Below are positions 35,352 through 44,427 of a stretch of DNA of 64,000 nucleotides, piece by piece. Origin of the DNA: Bacillota bacterium (GTDB lineage: Bacteria > Bacillota > Clostridia > Lachnospirales > Lachnospiraceae); the NCBI GenBank assembly GCA_023415635.1, contig JAEZJV010000054.1:48474-112473 (forward strand). The letters are read 5' to 3'. Each line of letters begins with the position of its first letter. Position 1 is the stretch's first letter. The notes under the pieces were generated by a model. That model ran no database searches. It was not told the origin of the DNA and was given only the letters and a program-made list of their open reading frames with translations. A program made the position numbers and the translations under genes.

Positions 35352-36701
35352 TTACAGTCTCTTTAACAGCTCTTCCCGCTGTGCTTCGAAGCCAGGCTTA
35401 CCAAGCAGAGCAAACATATTCTTCTTGTAGCTTTCCACACCGGGCTGATCAAATGGATTTACTCCAAGCAAATACCCGCTGACCCCGCAAGCAAATTCAA
35501 AGAAGTAGAAAAGCTCTCCGAGATAGAATTCATTCTGCTCCGGAATATTTACGCTCAGGTTCGGAACATTACCATCGGTATGTGCAAGCAGGGTGCCCTT
35601 CATCGCACTCTTATTAACAAAATCAACACTCTTACCCGCAAGATAATTCAGTCCGTCTAAGTCTATCTCCTCTTCCTCAAGTATAATTTCCGATCTGGAT
35701 TTCTCAATACTAATAACTGTCTCAAACAGTGTTCTTTGACCATCCTGAATGAATTGCCCCATAGAATGAAGATCGGTAGTGAAATCTACAGAAGCAGGGA
35801 ATATACCTTTCTGATCCTTACCTTCACTTTCTCCATATAACTGCTTCCACCATTCGGATACAAAATGCAGAGATGGCTCATAGTTTACGAGGATCTCGAT
35901 GCCCTTACCTTTCCTAAGTAGTATGTTCCGCACTGCAGCATACTTTAATGCATCGTTAACCTCATAATTGTTGTTCAAGCAGTAATTTCTCATGCTGGCT
36001 GCGCCTTCCATCAATTTGGTGATATCAGCACCGCTGACTGCTATAGGAAGAAGTCCGACTGCTGTCAGTACCGAGAAACGTCCGCCTACATCATCCGGAA
36101 CCACGAAGCTCTCATATCCTTCCTCCGTGGCAAGATTCTTTAAAGCACCTCTTGCCTTATCCGTGGTAGCATAAATTCTCTTTGCAGCTTCTTTCCTGCC
36201 GTATTTCTCATTCAAAAGCTTCTTAAATACACGGAAAGCAATTGCCGGCTCGGTTGTTGTACCGGACTTGCTGATAATGTTGATGGAGAAGTCTCTTTCT
36301 CCAATCACCTCGATCAAATGGTTCATATAGGTGCTGCTGATATTATTGCCACAGAAATAAATCTCCGGTGTCTTTCTGATTTCTTTGGAAACCGAATTAT
36401 AAAAACTATGTCTTAAGAATTCAATAGCTGCTCTTGCACCGAGGTAGGATCCACCGATACCGATTACAAGAAGAACGTCAGAATCCTCCGTAATCTTCGC
36501 AGCCGCCTTTTGAATACGGCCAAATTCCTCCTTATCATAGTCTACAGGGAGGTCGATCCATCCCAAATAATCATTTCCTGCACCCGTCTTATTAATAAGT
36601 TGGTCCTTAGCAGTCACAGTCAGGCCTTTCATCATCTCCAGCTCTGTATCTGAGACAAACTTTTTCGCAACTGAAAAATCAAAGGTTACCTTGTTAGCCA
36701 T
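35352..36701 (-). CDS. pgi: Glucose-6-phosphate isomerase
   Basis: The 449-residue product is of the length usual for Firmicute Pgi. The SIS folds carry VLLVIGIGGSYLGARAAIEF, INIISKSGTTTEPAIAFRVF and GRFSVLTAVGLLPIA. The signature around LHSMGQFIQDGQRTLFETVI and the C-terminal NPFDQPGVESYKKNMF are present. It interconverts glucose 6-phosphate and fructose 6-phosphate in glycolysis. It lies 83 nt after an unknown membrane protein gene and ends in a strong terminator. Confidence 0.96.
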   Translation of the reverse strand: MANKVTFDFSVAKKFVSDTELEMMKGLTVTAKDQLINKTGAGNDYLGWIDLPVDYDKEEFGRIQKAAAKITEDSDVLLVIGIGGSYLGARAAIEFLRHSFYNSVSKEIRKTPEIYFCGNNISSTYMNHLIEVIGERDFSINIISKSGTTTEPAIAFRVFKKLLNEKYGRKEAAKRIYATTDKARGALKNLATEEGYESFVVPDDVGGRFSVLTAVGLLPIAVSGADITKLMEGAASMRNYCLNNNYEVNDALKYAAVRNILLRKGKGIEILVNYEPSLHFVSEWWKQLYGESEGKDQKGIFPASVDFTTDLHSMGQFIQDGQRTLFETVISIEKSRSEIILEEEEIDLDGLNYLAGKSVDFVNKSAMKGTLLAHTDGNVPNLSVNIPEQNEFYLGELFYFFEFACGVSGYLLGVNPFDQPGVESYKKNMFALLGKPGFEAQREELLKRL

Positions 36702-36784
36702 GTAAAATTACTCCCTTTCTATATTTTTCTTATATTCTAACAAAGCCAACCTTTTTATTCAATGTTTTTCTTCATATATTGCTA

Positions 36785-37957
36785 TTATGCAAAAAACTCC
36801 TTCAATACATCTTCAATCAGAATATCCTCCTGAAGTTCGGAAGAATACTTTGCCTTAACAGTTTTTTGTTTACCAGTCCTTTGACCGTCCTCCATATCAG
36901 TTTTTGCTGTTGCTTGTGTATGAGTATCGCTCTGCGGTTGGAGCTGTTCCTTAACTGCAGCAATTTCATCCATGCTCTGGAGTACCTTGTTCAAATCGGT
37001 TTTGTTCTGTTGCGGTTTCAAATCCTCCTCCATACTATGTAACAGCTTCTCTTTTTCTGCCTCCTTTTTCTTTTGCTCCATCTGCTTCTCCATTGATTTG
37101 CGTTTCATCTCTTCCCGTCTTGCCTCAAGTGCCAGGCGTTCCTCTTCAATTTTCATTAACTCTTCTTCACGTCTTTTTGCCGCCAGTAATCTTCGCTCTT
37201 CCAGGCGTCGCTTTTCTTCCTCGCGTCTTGCCTCTTCCAGCTTACGCTGCTCCTCTTCTCTCTTCTGAGCCAGCAGCTTTTTCTCCTCTTCCTTCTTGCG
37301 TCTAGCCTCCTTACGACGGTTAAGCTCCTTCTTCGTATCTTCCTTTTGGGCTTCCTTTGCCGTACCGGCTTGTTTCTTAGCTTCGCTAACCTGCATATAT
37401 TCACGGCGGATTTCTTCCAGCTGCTCCGGATGAAGTGCTTCCTGTTCCAACCGGGTTTTGTAGAAATTCTCAAGATAATCCATTATATTTAATCTCAGCA
37501 TTCTCTTCTTCATCGAAAGATTGATACTTTTATCCACAAAAATCAATAATGCACAAGAAAGAATACCAACAGCTCCGTTCAGTAATATACGGCTTTGTCC
37601 ACAATCGTAAATAACTCCGAAAAGAACGAAAAGCGGTACAAGGAGAAGATCCAAATACAGAACTTGTCCACTGAAATTATCCCATGTGGATAATAATATT
37701 CCACAAAATCGATATTGCAATACATTCTTATCCACAAATGTATCCACATTATTCACACCGATTTTGTACTTAAAGCATGCCTCGAATTTCAGTTTCATGT
37801 GCCTGATAAGCTTATTTTTCGTCGTCCCCGGATGATCCGATTCCTTGATCAGATGCTTATAAACCATATCCAGGAGAAGTCGGATCAGCATGCCCAGGCC
37901 GAATAGACCCGCAAAACTGTATAAGATGATATTCTCATCATATAAAAATTTGACCAT
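36785..37957 (-). CDS. Membrane protein with long charged coiled coil, unknown function
   Basis: I do not recognise this 390-residue protein. It has a hydrophobic N-terminal segment (about 11-32). Two further membrane segments follow (LYLDLLLVPLFVLFGVIYDC and a second starting ILLNGAVGILSCALLIFVDK). From about 190 to 320 it is one uninterrupted Arg/Glu/Lys/Ala-rich helix (ARRKKEEEKKLLAQKREEEQ and similar), surely coiled coil. A short tail ends in LQEDILIEDVLKEFFA. The membrane anchor plus stalk suggests a scaffold or cytoskeletal attachment. It lies between the PEGA gene and pgi, all on the minus strand. Confidence 0.65.
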   Translation of the reverse strand: MVKFLYDENIILYSFAGLFGLGMLIRLLLDMVYKHLIKESDHPGTTKNKLIRHMKLKFEACFKYKIGVNNVDTFVDKNVLQYRFCGILLSTWDNFSGQVLYLDLLLVPLFVLFGVIYDCGQSRILLNGAVGILSCALLIFVDKSINLSMKKRMLRLNIMDYLENFYKTRLEQEALHPEQLEEIRREYMQVSEAKKQAGTAKEAQKEDTKKELNRRKEARRKKEEEKKLLAQKREEEQRKLEEARREEEKRRLEERRLLAAKRREEELMKIEEERLALEARREEMKRKSMEKQMEQKKKEAEKEKLLHSMEEDLKPQQNKTDLNKVLQSMDEIAAVKEQLQPQSDTHTQATAKTDMEDGQRTGKQKTVKAKYSSELQEDILIEDVLKEFFA

Positions 37958-38080
37958 AAAAATCCCCTCTCTTTTCCATAAATTTACATTTATTATAGCT
38001 TACTATCGTAGCTTTGAAAAGAGAGAGGATGAAAAATCGATTGACATGAATAAACATACATCGACGATATCTATGAAATT

Positions 38081-39697
38081 TTACTTTTTCTTACTTAAGT
38101 CCGGCATGTTGAAGTAGGTGTCCAGGTTATCATCCTTCACCTCAACGGTATAACTCATGGTTTCGTAGCCCTCCTTAATAAAGGTCAGAACGTGCTTACC
38201 AATCAGCTTCTTAAAGCTGCCTGGCGATTTCCCCATATATTCTCCGTTTAGATAGACGGATGCTCCAACCGGATTCTGGATATAAATTTTATGCTTCATA
38301 TCCTCGTCAAAATCCTCGTTAGAGATATTTTCAGAATCCTCAAGGTCTATACTTGGCGGGATATCAATATCATCGGGAGTATCCGTTTCCCCTGAAGGTT
38401 CCGAATTATTATCCTGACCACTATTATCGTTACCGGTATTATTATCCTTATTATTGTCGGTTTCAGATATAGTTGCTGTATTGTCACTGTTTTTTTCCGG
38501 AAGATCGATATGTATTGTCTTTCCTGCAGATGCTACCTTCAATATTCCTTTATAGGTTGTATATCCATCCAGCGAAACCTCAATATTATGTTGACCGTAA
38601 TCCAATTCGATCGGAACCGCATAGGACATCAGCTCACCGTCAATAAACAAATCGGCTCCAAAGGGCGAGATCTCAAAGGTGATACGCCCTACCTTAGGAG
38701 CCTCAGGCCCTAGATCGCTTAAGGATACTACTGTTTCTTCATTTCGCTTTATCGTAATATTTTTCGTGGCTGTATATTTCGTATTCTCCACCGTCAGATT
38801 AAAATTACCTTCTCTGACCGTGAGAACCATATCCTTGACTATCTGCTGGATGGCTTCATATCCAATGGTAATGAAATCTCCGATAAAATTATCATAATCC
38901 ACCAAACGAACAGTACCGTGACCTCTGGTTACCGTAACTGACCAAATCGTTTGATCATAGCCCCAGACAGTCAATTCATCCTGCTCAGCAAGATCTGTGA
39001 CCGGAATCATCCTGTCACCGTCAAAAATAATAAGATCATCGGTATATTTATATTTACTGGATGCTATCTTCATAACCCGGGCACTTCGGTCAATGCTTAA
39101 GTTATTCACTTTTGTATATTCCCACGCCTTGGTTGATAGCCTGATATCCGTCAGCTTTAGCTTTCCCGGTTCATGATACACCTCAAGCATCGTTCCGTTC
39201 GGTATCTGACTGATAGCCATCTGTTGTCCGTATTTATCGGTAATATTGGTACCTCCCGTATATTGGTAGGTAGCACTTGTCTCTTGAAGCACATCATATA
39301 AGGTTAGCTCCTTTTTTTCGGAATCAACCTCAAGCAGTACTCCCAATACCTCTTCTCCGGTCGGCATTGGTGTAATAACGGCCTGAGCCGTGTCACCTTC
39401 GGAGAGCTTGCTACTTAGATTTGCTGTGCTTTTCGGTGCCTGTGAAGCGGTAAGCATGGTAACCAGAAGAATTACCGACAGTACACTTAACCCTAATAAT
39501 AGGCTGAGAATTGGCCTGCGGCTAATCTTCACACTATCACTATCTTTTCTTTTTCTATACCGGTCTGCACTGTGCTTCAGGGCCCTTTCACCCTTTTCCT
39601 TATGCCTCCGAGCAGTCCTTTGAGCAGGCTTTTGAGCAGTCCTTTGAGTAGGCTTTTGTTCAATAATCTGGTCATCTGTTATTTTTATATCCATCAT
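38081..39697 (-). CDS. Membrane-anchored PEGA-domain protein
   Basis: The 538-residue product has a basic cytoplasmic N-terminus (about 1-60) with a QKPAQRTA-type repeat and one transmembrane helix (PILSLLLGLSVLSVILLVTM). A beta-rich extracellular part of about 260 residues follows. Then comes a PEGA domain (ADLFIDGELMSYAVPIELDY, GQHNIEVSLDGYTTYKG), an Asn/Asp/Ser-rich linker and a second PEGA domain (GASVYLNGEYMGKSPGSFKK). PEGA domains are small beta modules of cell-surface proteins. No enzymatic domain is visible. The function is unknown. Confidence 0.8.
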   Translation of the reverse strand: MMDIKITDDQIIEQKPTQRTAQKPAQRTARRHKEKGERALKHSADRYRKRKDSDSVKISRRPILSLLLGLSVLSVILLVTMLTASQAPKSTANLSSKLSEGDTAQAVITPMPTGEEVLGVLLEVDSEKKELTLYDVLQETSATYQYTGGTNITDKYGQQMAISQIPNGTMLEVYHEPGKLKLTDIRLSTKAWEYTKVNNLSIDRSARVMKIASSKYKYTDDLIIFDGDRMIPVTDLAEQDELTVWGYDQTIWSVTVTRGHGTVRLVDYDNFIGDFITIGYEAIQQIVKDMVLTVREGNFNLTVENTKYTATKNITIKRNEETVVSLSDLGPEAPKVGRITFEISPFGADLFIDGELMSYAVPIELDYGQHNIEVSLDGYTTYKGILKVASAGKTIHIDLPEKNSDNTATISETDNNKDNNTGNDNSGQDNNSEPSGETDTPDDIDIPPSIDLEDSENISNEDFDEDMKHKIYIQNPVGASVYLNGEYMGKSPGSFKKLIGKHVLTFIKEGYETMSYTVEVKDDNLDTYFNMPDLSKKK

Positions 39698-39815
39698 TGG
39701 TACCTCAAGCTGAATTTTAAGTTACATCTCCTTATTCATTATAGACTAATTGGGAATTAATTTCAATCCTGCAGTATTTCCCTGCATGACTTGAGTGATA
39801 AAGGACCTGCAGCTT

Positions 39816-40907
39816 TCATAGAATGCTATTTAGCTTTCTTAAAAACATCTCCTTCTTCTCGTTCTGTTCCCCAATGACGTTCAGCTTCTGGATATTCCTC
39901 CCGGATATCCAGGACTTTTTTCCGTTATAATAAAAGTTCGTGATCTTCCAGAACTTTTCCGGATACAGCAAAAGAACATATAGCACCTTAAGCTCGGACT
40001 GTGATATGGCTTTCACCTGATTATAGGAATCAATAATTCTGCTGCCATAAAGAATATCCCAATCATTTTTTTCCATAACCTTGCGAATAAATTGGTATAA
40101 ATCGAAAATCTGCAGTCCGATGTAAGATTTCTCAAAATTGGTAGTCGCAATATAGCTTCCCGCACTTCCCAGATCCATAGCATAAATCGGCTGCTTGTTC
40201 ACCCATCCCGGAGGAACATAGGTTTTTGATAAGGAATCTGCCTTACTTTTCTGCATAATGATATTATGATAGGTATAGCCTCCATGACAGACCGTCCGAT
40301 CCTCAATTGAATCTGCCAGCAGCTTATCATATCCGGACTCCGCCAACCTGCCTGCTGCCAGAAGTCCTTGCTCATAAAAGGCTTCATAGTAGTTAAGATA
40401 AGAGAGTTCAAACTCATTCTTCTGACGTTTTTCACGAATATATGCCTTGACCCTTTTCAACTCGCGATTTCTCTTATCAAAGGTTTCTGTCAGATTGGGT
40501 GAGATATTATGCTCCAACTGCTCCTTTGTAAAATCCACTTCCCGAAGCAGCAGATGAAGACGGGCTAAATTCGCGGAGGCAGCTTCTATCTGGGATAACT
40601 CCTTCAGATTGCACTCTTCTCCCCAGAACCAATTTTTCATAATATATTGACATCCAGCGCCATCTTCGGAGATGATGTCTTCTTCGATTGTCTTAACATA
40701 CAGATCAGTGTTGGCATATCCGCAAAGTAGCAGGTGCTCTTTGACCTTATGCTCAAACAGAGCCCGATTCCTGGAGCCTTCGAAACATTTAAAAAGCTTC
40801 AGTCCGCAATCCGTTTCTAGCAGAAAAGCTCCTCTGGCTCTGTATATGTTATATATCTTCAGACGATATCTTTTTAATGCTTCCTGACTTCTATCCTCCA
40901 CAGCCAA
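39816..40907 (-). CDS. CotS-like spore coat protein (kinase-fold)
   Basis: The 363-residue product resembles CotS/CotI-type spore coat proteins built on the aminoglycoside-phosphotransferase fold. An N-lobe (ARGAFLLETDCGLKLFKCFE, with Lys37 as candidate ATP contact) and a C-lobe with the Brenner-type loop CHGGYTYHNIIM (208-215) and AMDLGSAG (243-250) are present. Odd: the loop Asp expected in HGD is Gly210 here, so kinase activity is doubtful. Members coat the spore or phosphorylate coat proteins. It stands alone, 118 nt upstream of the PEGA gene on the same strand. Confidence 0.75.
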   Translation of the reverse strand: MAVEDRSQEALKRYRLKIYNIYRARGAFLLETDCGLKLFKCFEGSRNRALFEHKVKEHLLLCGYANTDLYVKTIEEDIISEDGAGCQYIMKNWFWGEECNLKELSQIEAASANLARLHLLLREVDFTKEQLEHNISPNLTETFDKRNRELKRVKAYIREKRQKNEFELSYLNYYEAFYEQGLLAAGRLAESGYDKLLADSIEDRTVCHGGYTYHNIIMQKSKADSLSKTYVPPGWVNKQPIYAMDLGSAGSYIATTNFEKSYIGLQIFDLYQFIRKVMEKNDWDILYGSRIIDSYNQVKAISQSELKVLYVLLLYPEKFWKITNFYYNGKKSWISGRNIQKLNVIGEQNEKKEMFLRKLNSIL

Positions 40908-40980
40908 TCCCCCTTACTCAAACTTGCGGCAAAACCCGTCTTACTAATATTATGATATGATATACAAATTCATGATTACA

Positions 40981-41026
40981 ATAAAGAAAAGAAGAAGCTT
41001 TTGCATAAGCTTCTCCTTTTCTTTAT
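40981..41026 (-). terminator. Strong intrinsic terminator of cca
   Basis: Two 20-nt arms (40981-41000 and 41007-41026) pair with a single mismatch around a TTGCAT loop, beginning 13 nt past the cca stop. The A-rich arm gives a T-rich minus-strand 3' end. Confidence 0.85.
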
Positions 41027-41038
41027 TGGAACAATATC

Positions 41039-42418
41039 TCAATCATTTTGTATTTCATCCATCATTTTCTTAGCTATGGCAAGCAGAGTATCTCTCTTAT
41101 TCTTCTCCGGCTCCTCTAAAACAATGGAGAGCAGTCGGTACAGGATTTCTCCCAGCTTGCGTCCGGGCTTAAGTCCAAGCTGAATCAGGTCTCTGCCATT
41201 GATCTCCATTTCCTTCAGGCTGACACATTCCTCCCGATCAACCGTCTCCTGATACAGCCTTCTAGCCACCTCTAATCGTTCGAATTTTTCTTTGGTATAT
41301 TTCGGGTTCTTTGCCAAGGTATCTGCCCGATTCACTTCAAACAGCAGCTCCATTGCCTCCCGGCCTATCTTCGCGGCTGCCTTGCGCATCCCTGCCGGTG
41401 TCAGTACAAACCGGTGGTCATGCCAGCGTATCAGATGAGTTACCGCATCTATAGTATCATTGTCAAACTTCAATCGCCTTAGGATGTTTTTAGCCGTAAC
41501 TGCACCCTGCTCCTGATGTCCGTAAAAATGATTCTGCCCATCCTTACCCATGCTGATTGTTCCTGGTTTTTCTACATCATGCAAAAGCATAGTAAATCTT
41601 AGGATGATCCTTTCTCTGGTAGAATAACGATGTTCCTCAAGCTTGCCTGCCACCTCCTCCACTGCTTTGATGGTATGCTCACCCACACTGTATATATGAT
41701 GGATATTCTTCTGAGGGGTAAGCATCATAGCATCAAATTCGGGCAGGATTACCTTCGTTATACCGAGCTGATATAGCTCTCTTAAGCGGTCCGGATAATT
41801 TGAGAGCAACAGCTTTGTAAGCTCGACACGAATCCGTTCTGCACTGATATTCTTTAAATTCTCACATCTTTCCCTGATTGCCTTTAAGGTCTCTGCTTCT
41901 ATAGTAAAACCCAGCTGGGCAGAAAAGCGTACTGCTCTGAGTATACGGAGGGCATCCTCGTCAAAACGTTCCTCAGGGCTCCCGACACAACGAATTAAGC
42001 CTTTTCGTAAATCCTCCATACCGCCAAACAAATCGACGAGGCCTTCCTTTTCATTATAAGCCATAGCGTTAATCGTAAAATCCCTGCGCTCTAGATCAAG
42101 AGATAAGCTGGAGGTAAAGGAGACCTGCTTCGGATGGCGGCTATCCTCGTATTCCCCATCCAGACGGTAGGTTGTAACCTCAAAGTGATCCCTGTCTATC
42201 AGGACAGTTACTGTGCCATGAAGAATCCCGGTATCTACAGTCCTGCGAAAGATCTTCTTAACTTCAAGGGGCGTTGCTGAGGTAGTGATATCCCAATCCT
42301 CCGGTTCTCTGCCAAGCACCATATCTCTTACACATCCGCCTACAGCATAAGCTTCATAGCCGTGCCTCATTAATTCTTCTATTATGTCATTCACTTTTTT
42401 CGGAATATGAAACCTCAT
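41039..42418 (-). CDS. cca: CCA tRNA nucleotidyltransferase with HD domain
   Basis: The 459-residue product has the class II nucleotidyltransferase head, with AYAVGGCVRDMVLGREPEDW and DITTSATP. RRDFTINAMAYNE and a neck domain follow (FDEDALRILRAVRFSAQLGF). A central HD domain (FTMLLHDVEKPGTISMGKDG) adds possible phosphodiesterase activity. The enzyme adds or repairs the 3' CCA of tRNAs without a template. The start has GGAGGCTGTTC then ATG. It lies 76 nt downstream of the MFS gene. Confidence 0.95.
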   Translation of the reverse strand: MRFHIPKKVNDIIEELMRHGYEAYAVGGCVRDMVLGREPEDWDITTSATPLEVKKIFRRTVDTGILHGTVTVLIDRDHFEVTTYRLDGEYEDSRHPKQVSFTSSLSLDLERRDFTINAMAYNEKEGLVDLFGGMEDLRKGLIRCVGSPEERFDEDALRILRAVRFSAQLGFTIEAETLKAIRERCENLKNISAERIRVELTKLLLSNYPDRLRELYQLGITKVILPEFDAMMLTPQKNIHHIYSVGEHTIKAVEEVAGKLEEHRYSTRERIILRFTMLLHDVEKPGTISMGKDGQNHFYGHQEQGAVTAKNILRRLKFDNDTIDAVTHLIRWHDHRFVLTPAGMRKAAAKIGREAMELLFEVNRADTLAKNPKYTKEKFERLEVARRLYQETVDREECVSLKEMEINGRDLIQLGLKPGRKLGEILYRLLSIVLEEPEKNKRDTLLAIAKKMMDEIQND

Positions 42419-42494
42419 GAACAGCCTCCATCAATCAAATCTATCCAGATTATATCAAAGCACCGTGGTTATTTCAAGGTTTCATACCGTCTTT

Positions 42495-43739
42495 CTAGGA
42501 CTCTTTATCCGCTGATAGAGCTACTTCCGGGACAGCTGTACACTTAGTAACCATGGTAAAGATGAAGCTTAGCAGCATCAGGGCTGCTCCGCTAAAAAGC
42601 ATAACAGGTGCAATGCCGCTGTATTTTAGGACAACTCCGACTATTCCGTAAGCGATAGGCATGGATACATTTCCCAACAATGACGCTATACCAATCACTC
42701 TGCCCATCCTGTCGGAGGGTGTATTCGATTGTATGAGCAGCTGCCAGAAGACCCCTGCATTGGCTATCACAGCCCCAATCACAAAAAGGATCGGAAGATA
42801 GAATATGACTGACCTAATGCGAAAAAACCAGCCTGCACTGATCGCTAAGAGACACAGCCCATAGCACCCCAGCAGCTTCATCAATCCTTTTTCCGAAACA
42901 TTCTGAAGAGAAGCAGCTTTGAACCACCGGCAAAAGAGTGCTCCTGCAATTAATCCGGTTCCTAATAACATTTCAAGCAATCCGAGAATATTAACACCGG
43001 GACCAATAAGACCGTTTGCTAAAAACGGCAGGCAGACAGATAAGCTGCCTGTAAAAAAATGAGCCACACCAATTACCACCAATACTTTCGGCAAGACTTT
43101 TCTTTTCCCGATATATCGTAAGCCTTCCCCAATATCACGAATAATATTAAATTCCTTATTATCACTATTCTGGTTGAGCGCCTCATATCTGATCAAGGCC
43201 GACAATACCATTGCTACGAAGAATGAGATACTGTTCATCAGGAACACCAGACTTGTACCAAAGAAGCTTACAGAAAGTGCACCCAGCATTGGACCTAAGG
43301 TAGAGCATAGACCATCGACCAGCTGGCTCATGCTATTGGCTTTTCCCAGCTCCTCCTTTGAGACAATATCCGGTAGAATTGCCTGACTCGCCGGACTAAA
43401 GAATGCCCCTGCTGCAGAGAGGCTGATACCGATTGCAAATACCTGCCATAGCCTCAGCATATCCAGATAGGACAAAATGCTGATTATAATAACCAGTATC
43501 CCACGGACTGCATCTGTAACCACCATGATATTTTTACGATTCCACCGATCACTGATTGCACCGGTAAACAATCCGAGGATAATCCCGGGTATTGCAGACG
43601 CAAACATAAACAACCCCATGGAGACGGTTGAGCCTGTCTCCTGTAATATCCACCAGGCCAGAGCAATCCAATAGAACTTATCTCCCAACTGGGAAATTAA
43701 TTTGCCGATCCAAACTAATTTAAAATTATTATTTATCAT
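42495..43739 (-). CDS. MFS transporter, 12 transmembrane segments
   Basis: The 414-residue protein MINNNFKLVWIGKLISQLGD has the opening typical of the DHA3-type macrolide-efflux branch of the major facilitator superfamily. The loop motif TGAISDRWNRKNIMVVTDAVRG lies between helices 2 and 3, here seen as GAISDRWNRKNIM. About twelve hydrophobic helices are evident. Efflux of a drug or metabolite is likely; the substrate is unknown. The MerR-type gene directly upstream (51 nt) is its probable regulator. ATG at 43739 was preferred to a GTG 9 nt upstream. Confidence 0.9.
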   Translation of the reverse strand: MINNNFKLVWIGKLISQLGDKFYWIALAWWILQETGSTVSMGLFMFASAIPGIILGLFTGAISDRWNRKNIMVVTDAVRGILVIIISILSYLDMLRLWQVFAIGISLSAAGAFFSPASQAILPDIVSKEELGKANSMSQLVDGLCSTLGPMLGALSVSFFGTSLVFLMNSISFFVAMVLSALIRYEALNQNSDNKEFNIIRDIGEGLRYIGKRKVLPKVLVVIGVAHFFTGSLSVCLPFLANGLIGPGVNILGLLEMLLGTGLIAGALFCRWFKAASLQNVSEKGLMKLLGCYGLCLLAISAGWFFRIRSVIFYLPILFVIGAVIANAGVFWQLLIQSNTPSDRMGRVIGIASLLGNVSMPIAYGIVGVVLKYSGIAPVMLFSGAALMLLSFIFTMVTKCTAVPEVALSADKES

Positions 43740-43790
43740 AACTAACACCTGCCTTTCAGCATCAGCTTAAACTATAAAGCTGTAGTCAGG

Positions 43791-44315
43791 TCAAGAATAA
43801 TTTATTTTTTTCATTAAGGCCTTTATTTCCTCATCCTCCATGCCCAGAAATTCAAGAAAAAACCTATGGGCTTCCGGATCATTTGATTCGAACCGCTTAT
43901 GGAAATGTCCCATCTGGATCTCATCAAAACCCATCTCTGAAAACAGCTGAGCAAAGGTCTCCATATTCAGCATAAGTTTCGTATCCGTGATATATTTAGA
44001 TTTCAGCAGCTCTACAATCAATTTCTGCTTAATTCTTAATTCACGAATTTCTTTATTCAATACTTGCAGCTTTTCTGTGAGTGCCTCTGCCTCCCGGCTG
44101 ATATCTGCATCCAAAAGCTCCTTCATCTGCTCCAGAGGGATCCCTGCTTCCCGAAAGGTGCAGATTTTTTGGAGCCTGTGCTTGTCCTCCTCCGTGTACA
44201 ATCGGTAGTTGCTTTCCGTCCGATGGCCCGGCTTCAGTAATCCGATACTATCATAATATAGTAAGGTACTTCTGGACAGTTTCCCTTCCTGACACATTTG
44301 CTTTATGGTATACAT
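43791..44315 (-). CDS. MerR-family transcriptional regulator
   Basis: The 174-residue product MYTIKQMCQEGKLSRSTLLY begins with the winged helix of the MerR family (YYDSIGLLKPGHRTESNYRL, LQKICTFREAGIPLEQMKEL). A long dimerisation helix follows (EALTEKLQVLNKEIRELRIK). The C-terminal effector part has no Cys cluster, so it should sense an organic ligand, not a metal. It heads a unit with the MFS transporter and presumably controls it. An ATG 54 nt upstream would extend the protein into the inverted repeat and is less likely. Confidence 0.9.
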   Translation of the reverse strand: MYTIKQMCQEGKLSRSTLLYYDSIGLLKPGHRTESNYRLYTEEDKHRLQKICTFREAGIPLEQMKELLDADISREAEALTEKLQVLNKEIRELRIKQKLIVELLKSKYITDTKLMLNMETFAQLFSEMGFDEIQMGHFHKRFESNDPEAHRFFLEFLGMEDEEIKALMKKINYS

Positions 44316-44337
44316 ACTTTGACCCCACTTCCGTAGT

Positions 44338-44412
44338 ATGATAAAAGTCTGTAACAACTCCTTATTCATTTATTTTCCACAAATAACAGCAGTTGTACAG
44401 ACTTTATCATAT
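44338..44412. repeat. Long imperfect inverted repeat upstream of the MerR gene
   Basis: ATGATAAAAGTCTGTAACAA (44338-44357) is repeated in inverse orientation at about 44392-44410 as TTGTACAGACTTTATCAT. There are two single-base bulges and a 33-nt spacer. It lies between the proS stop region and the MerR start and is a candidate operator pair. Confidence 0.7.
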
Positions 44413-44427
44413 ATTTTAAGATTGAAA

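Noticed and set aside
36972..37473. Several long Ser/Arg/Leu-rich frames on both strands
   Set aside because: They are shadow readings of the Lys/Glu/Arg coiled coil of the membrane protein gene.
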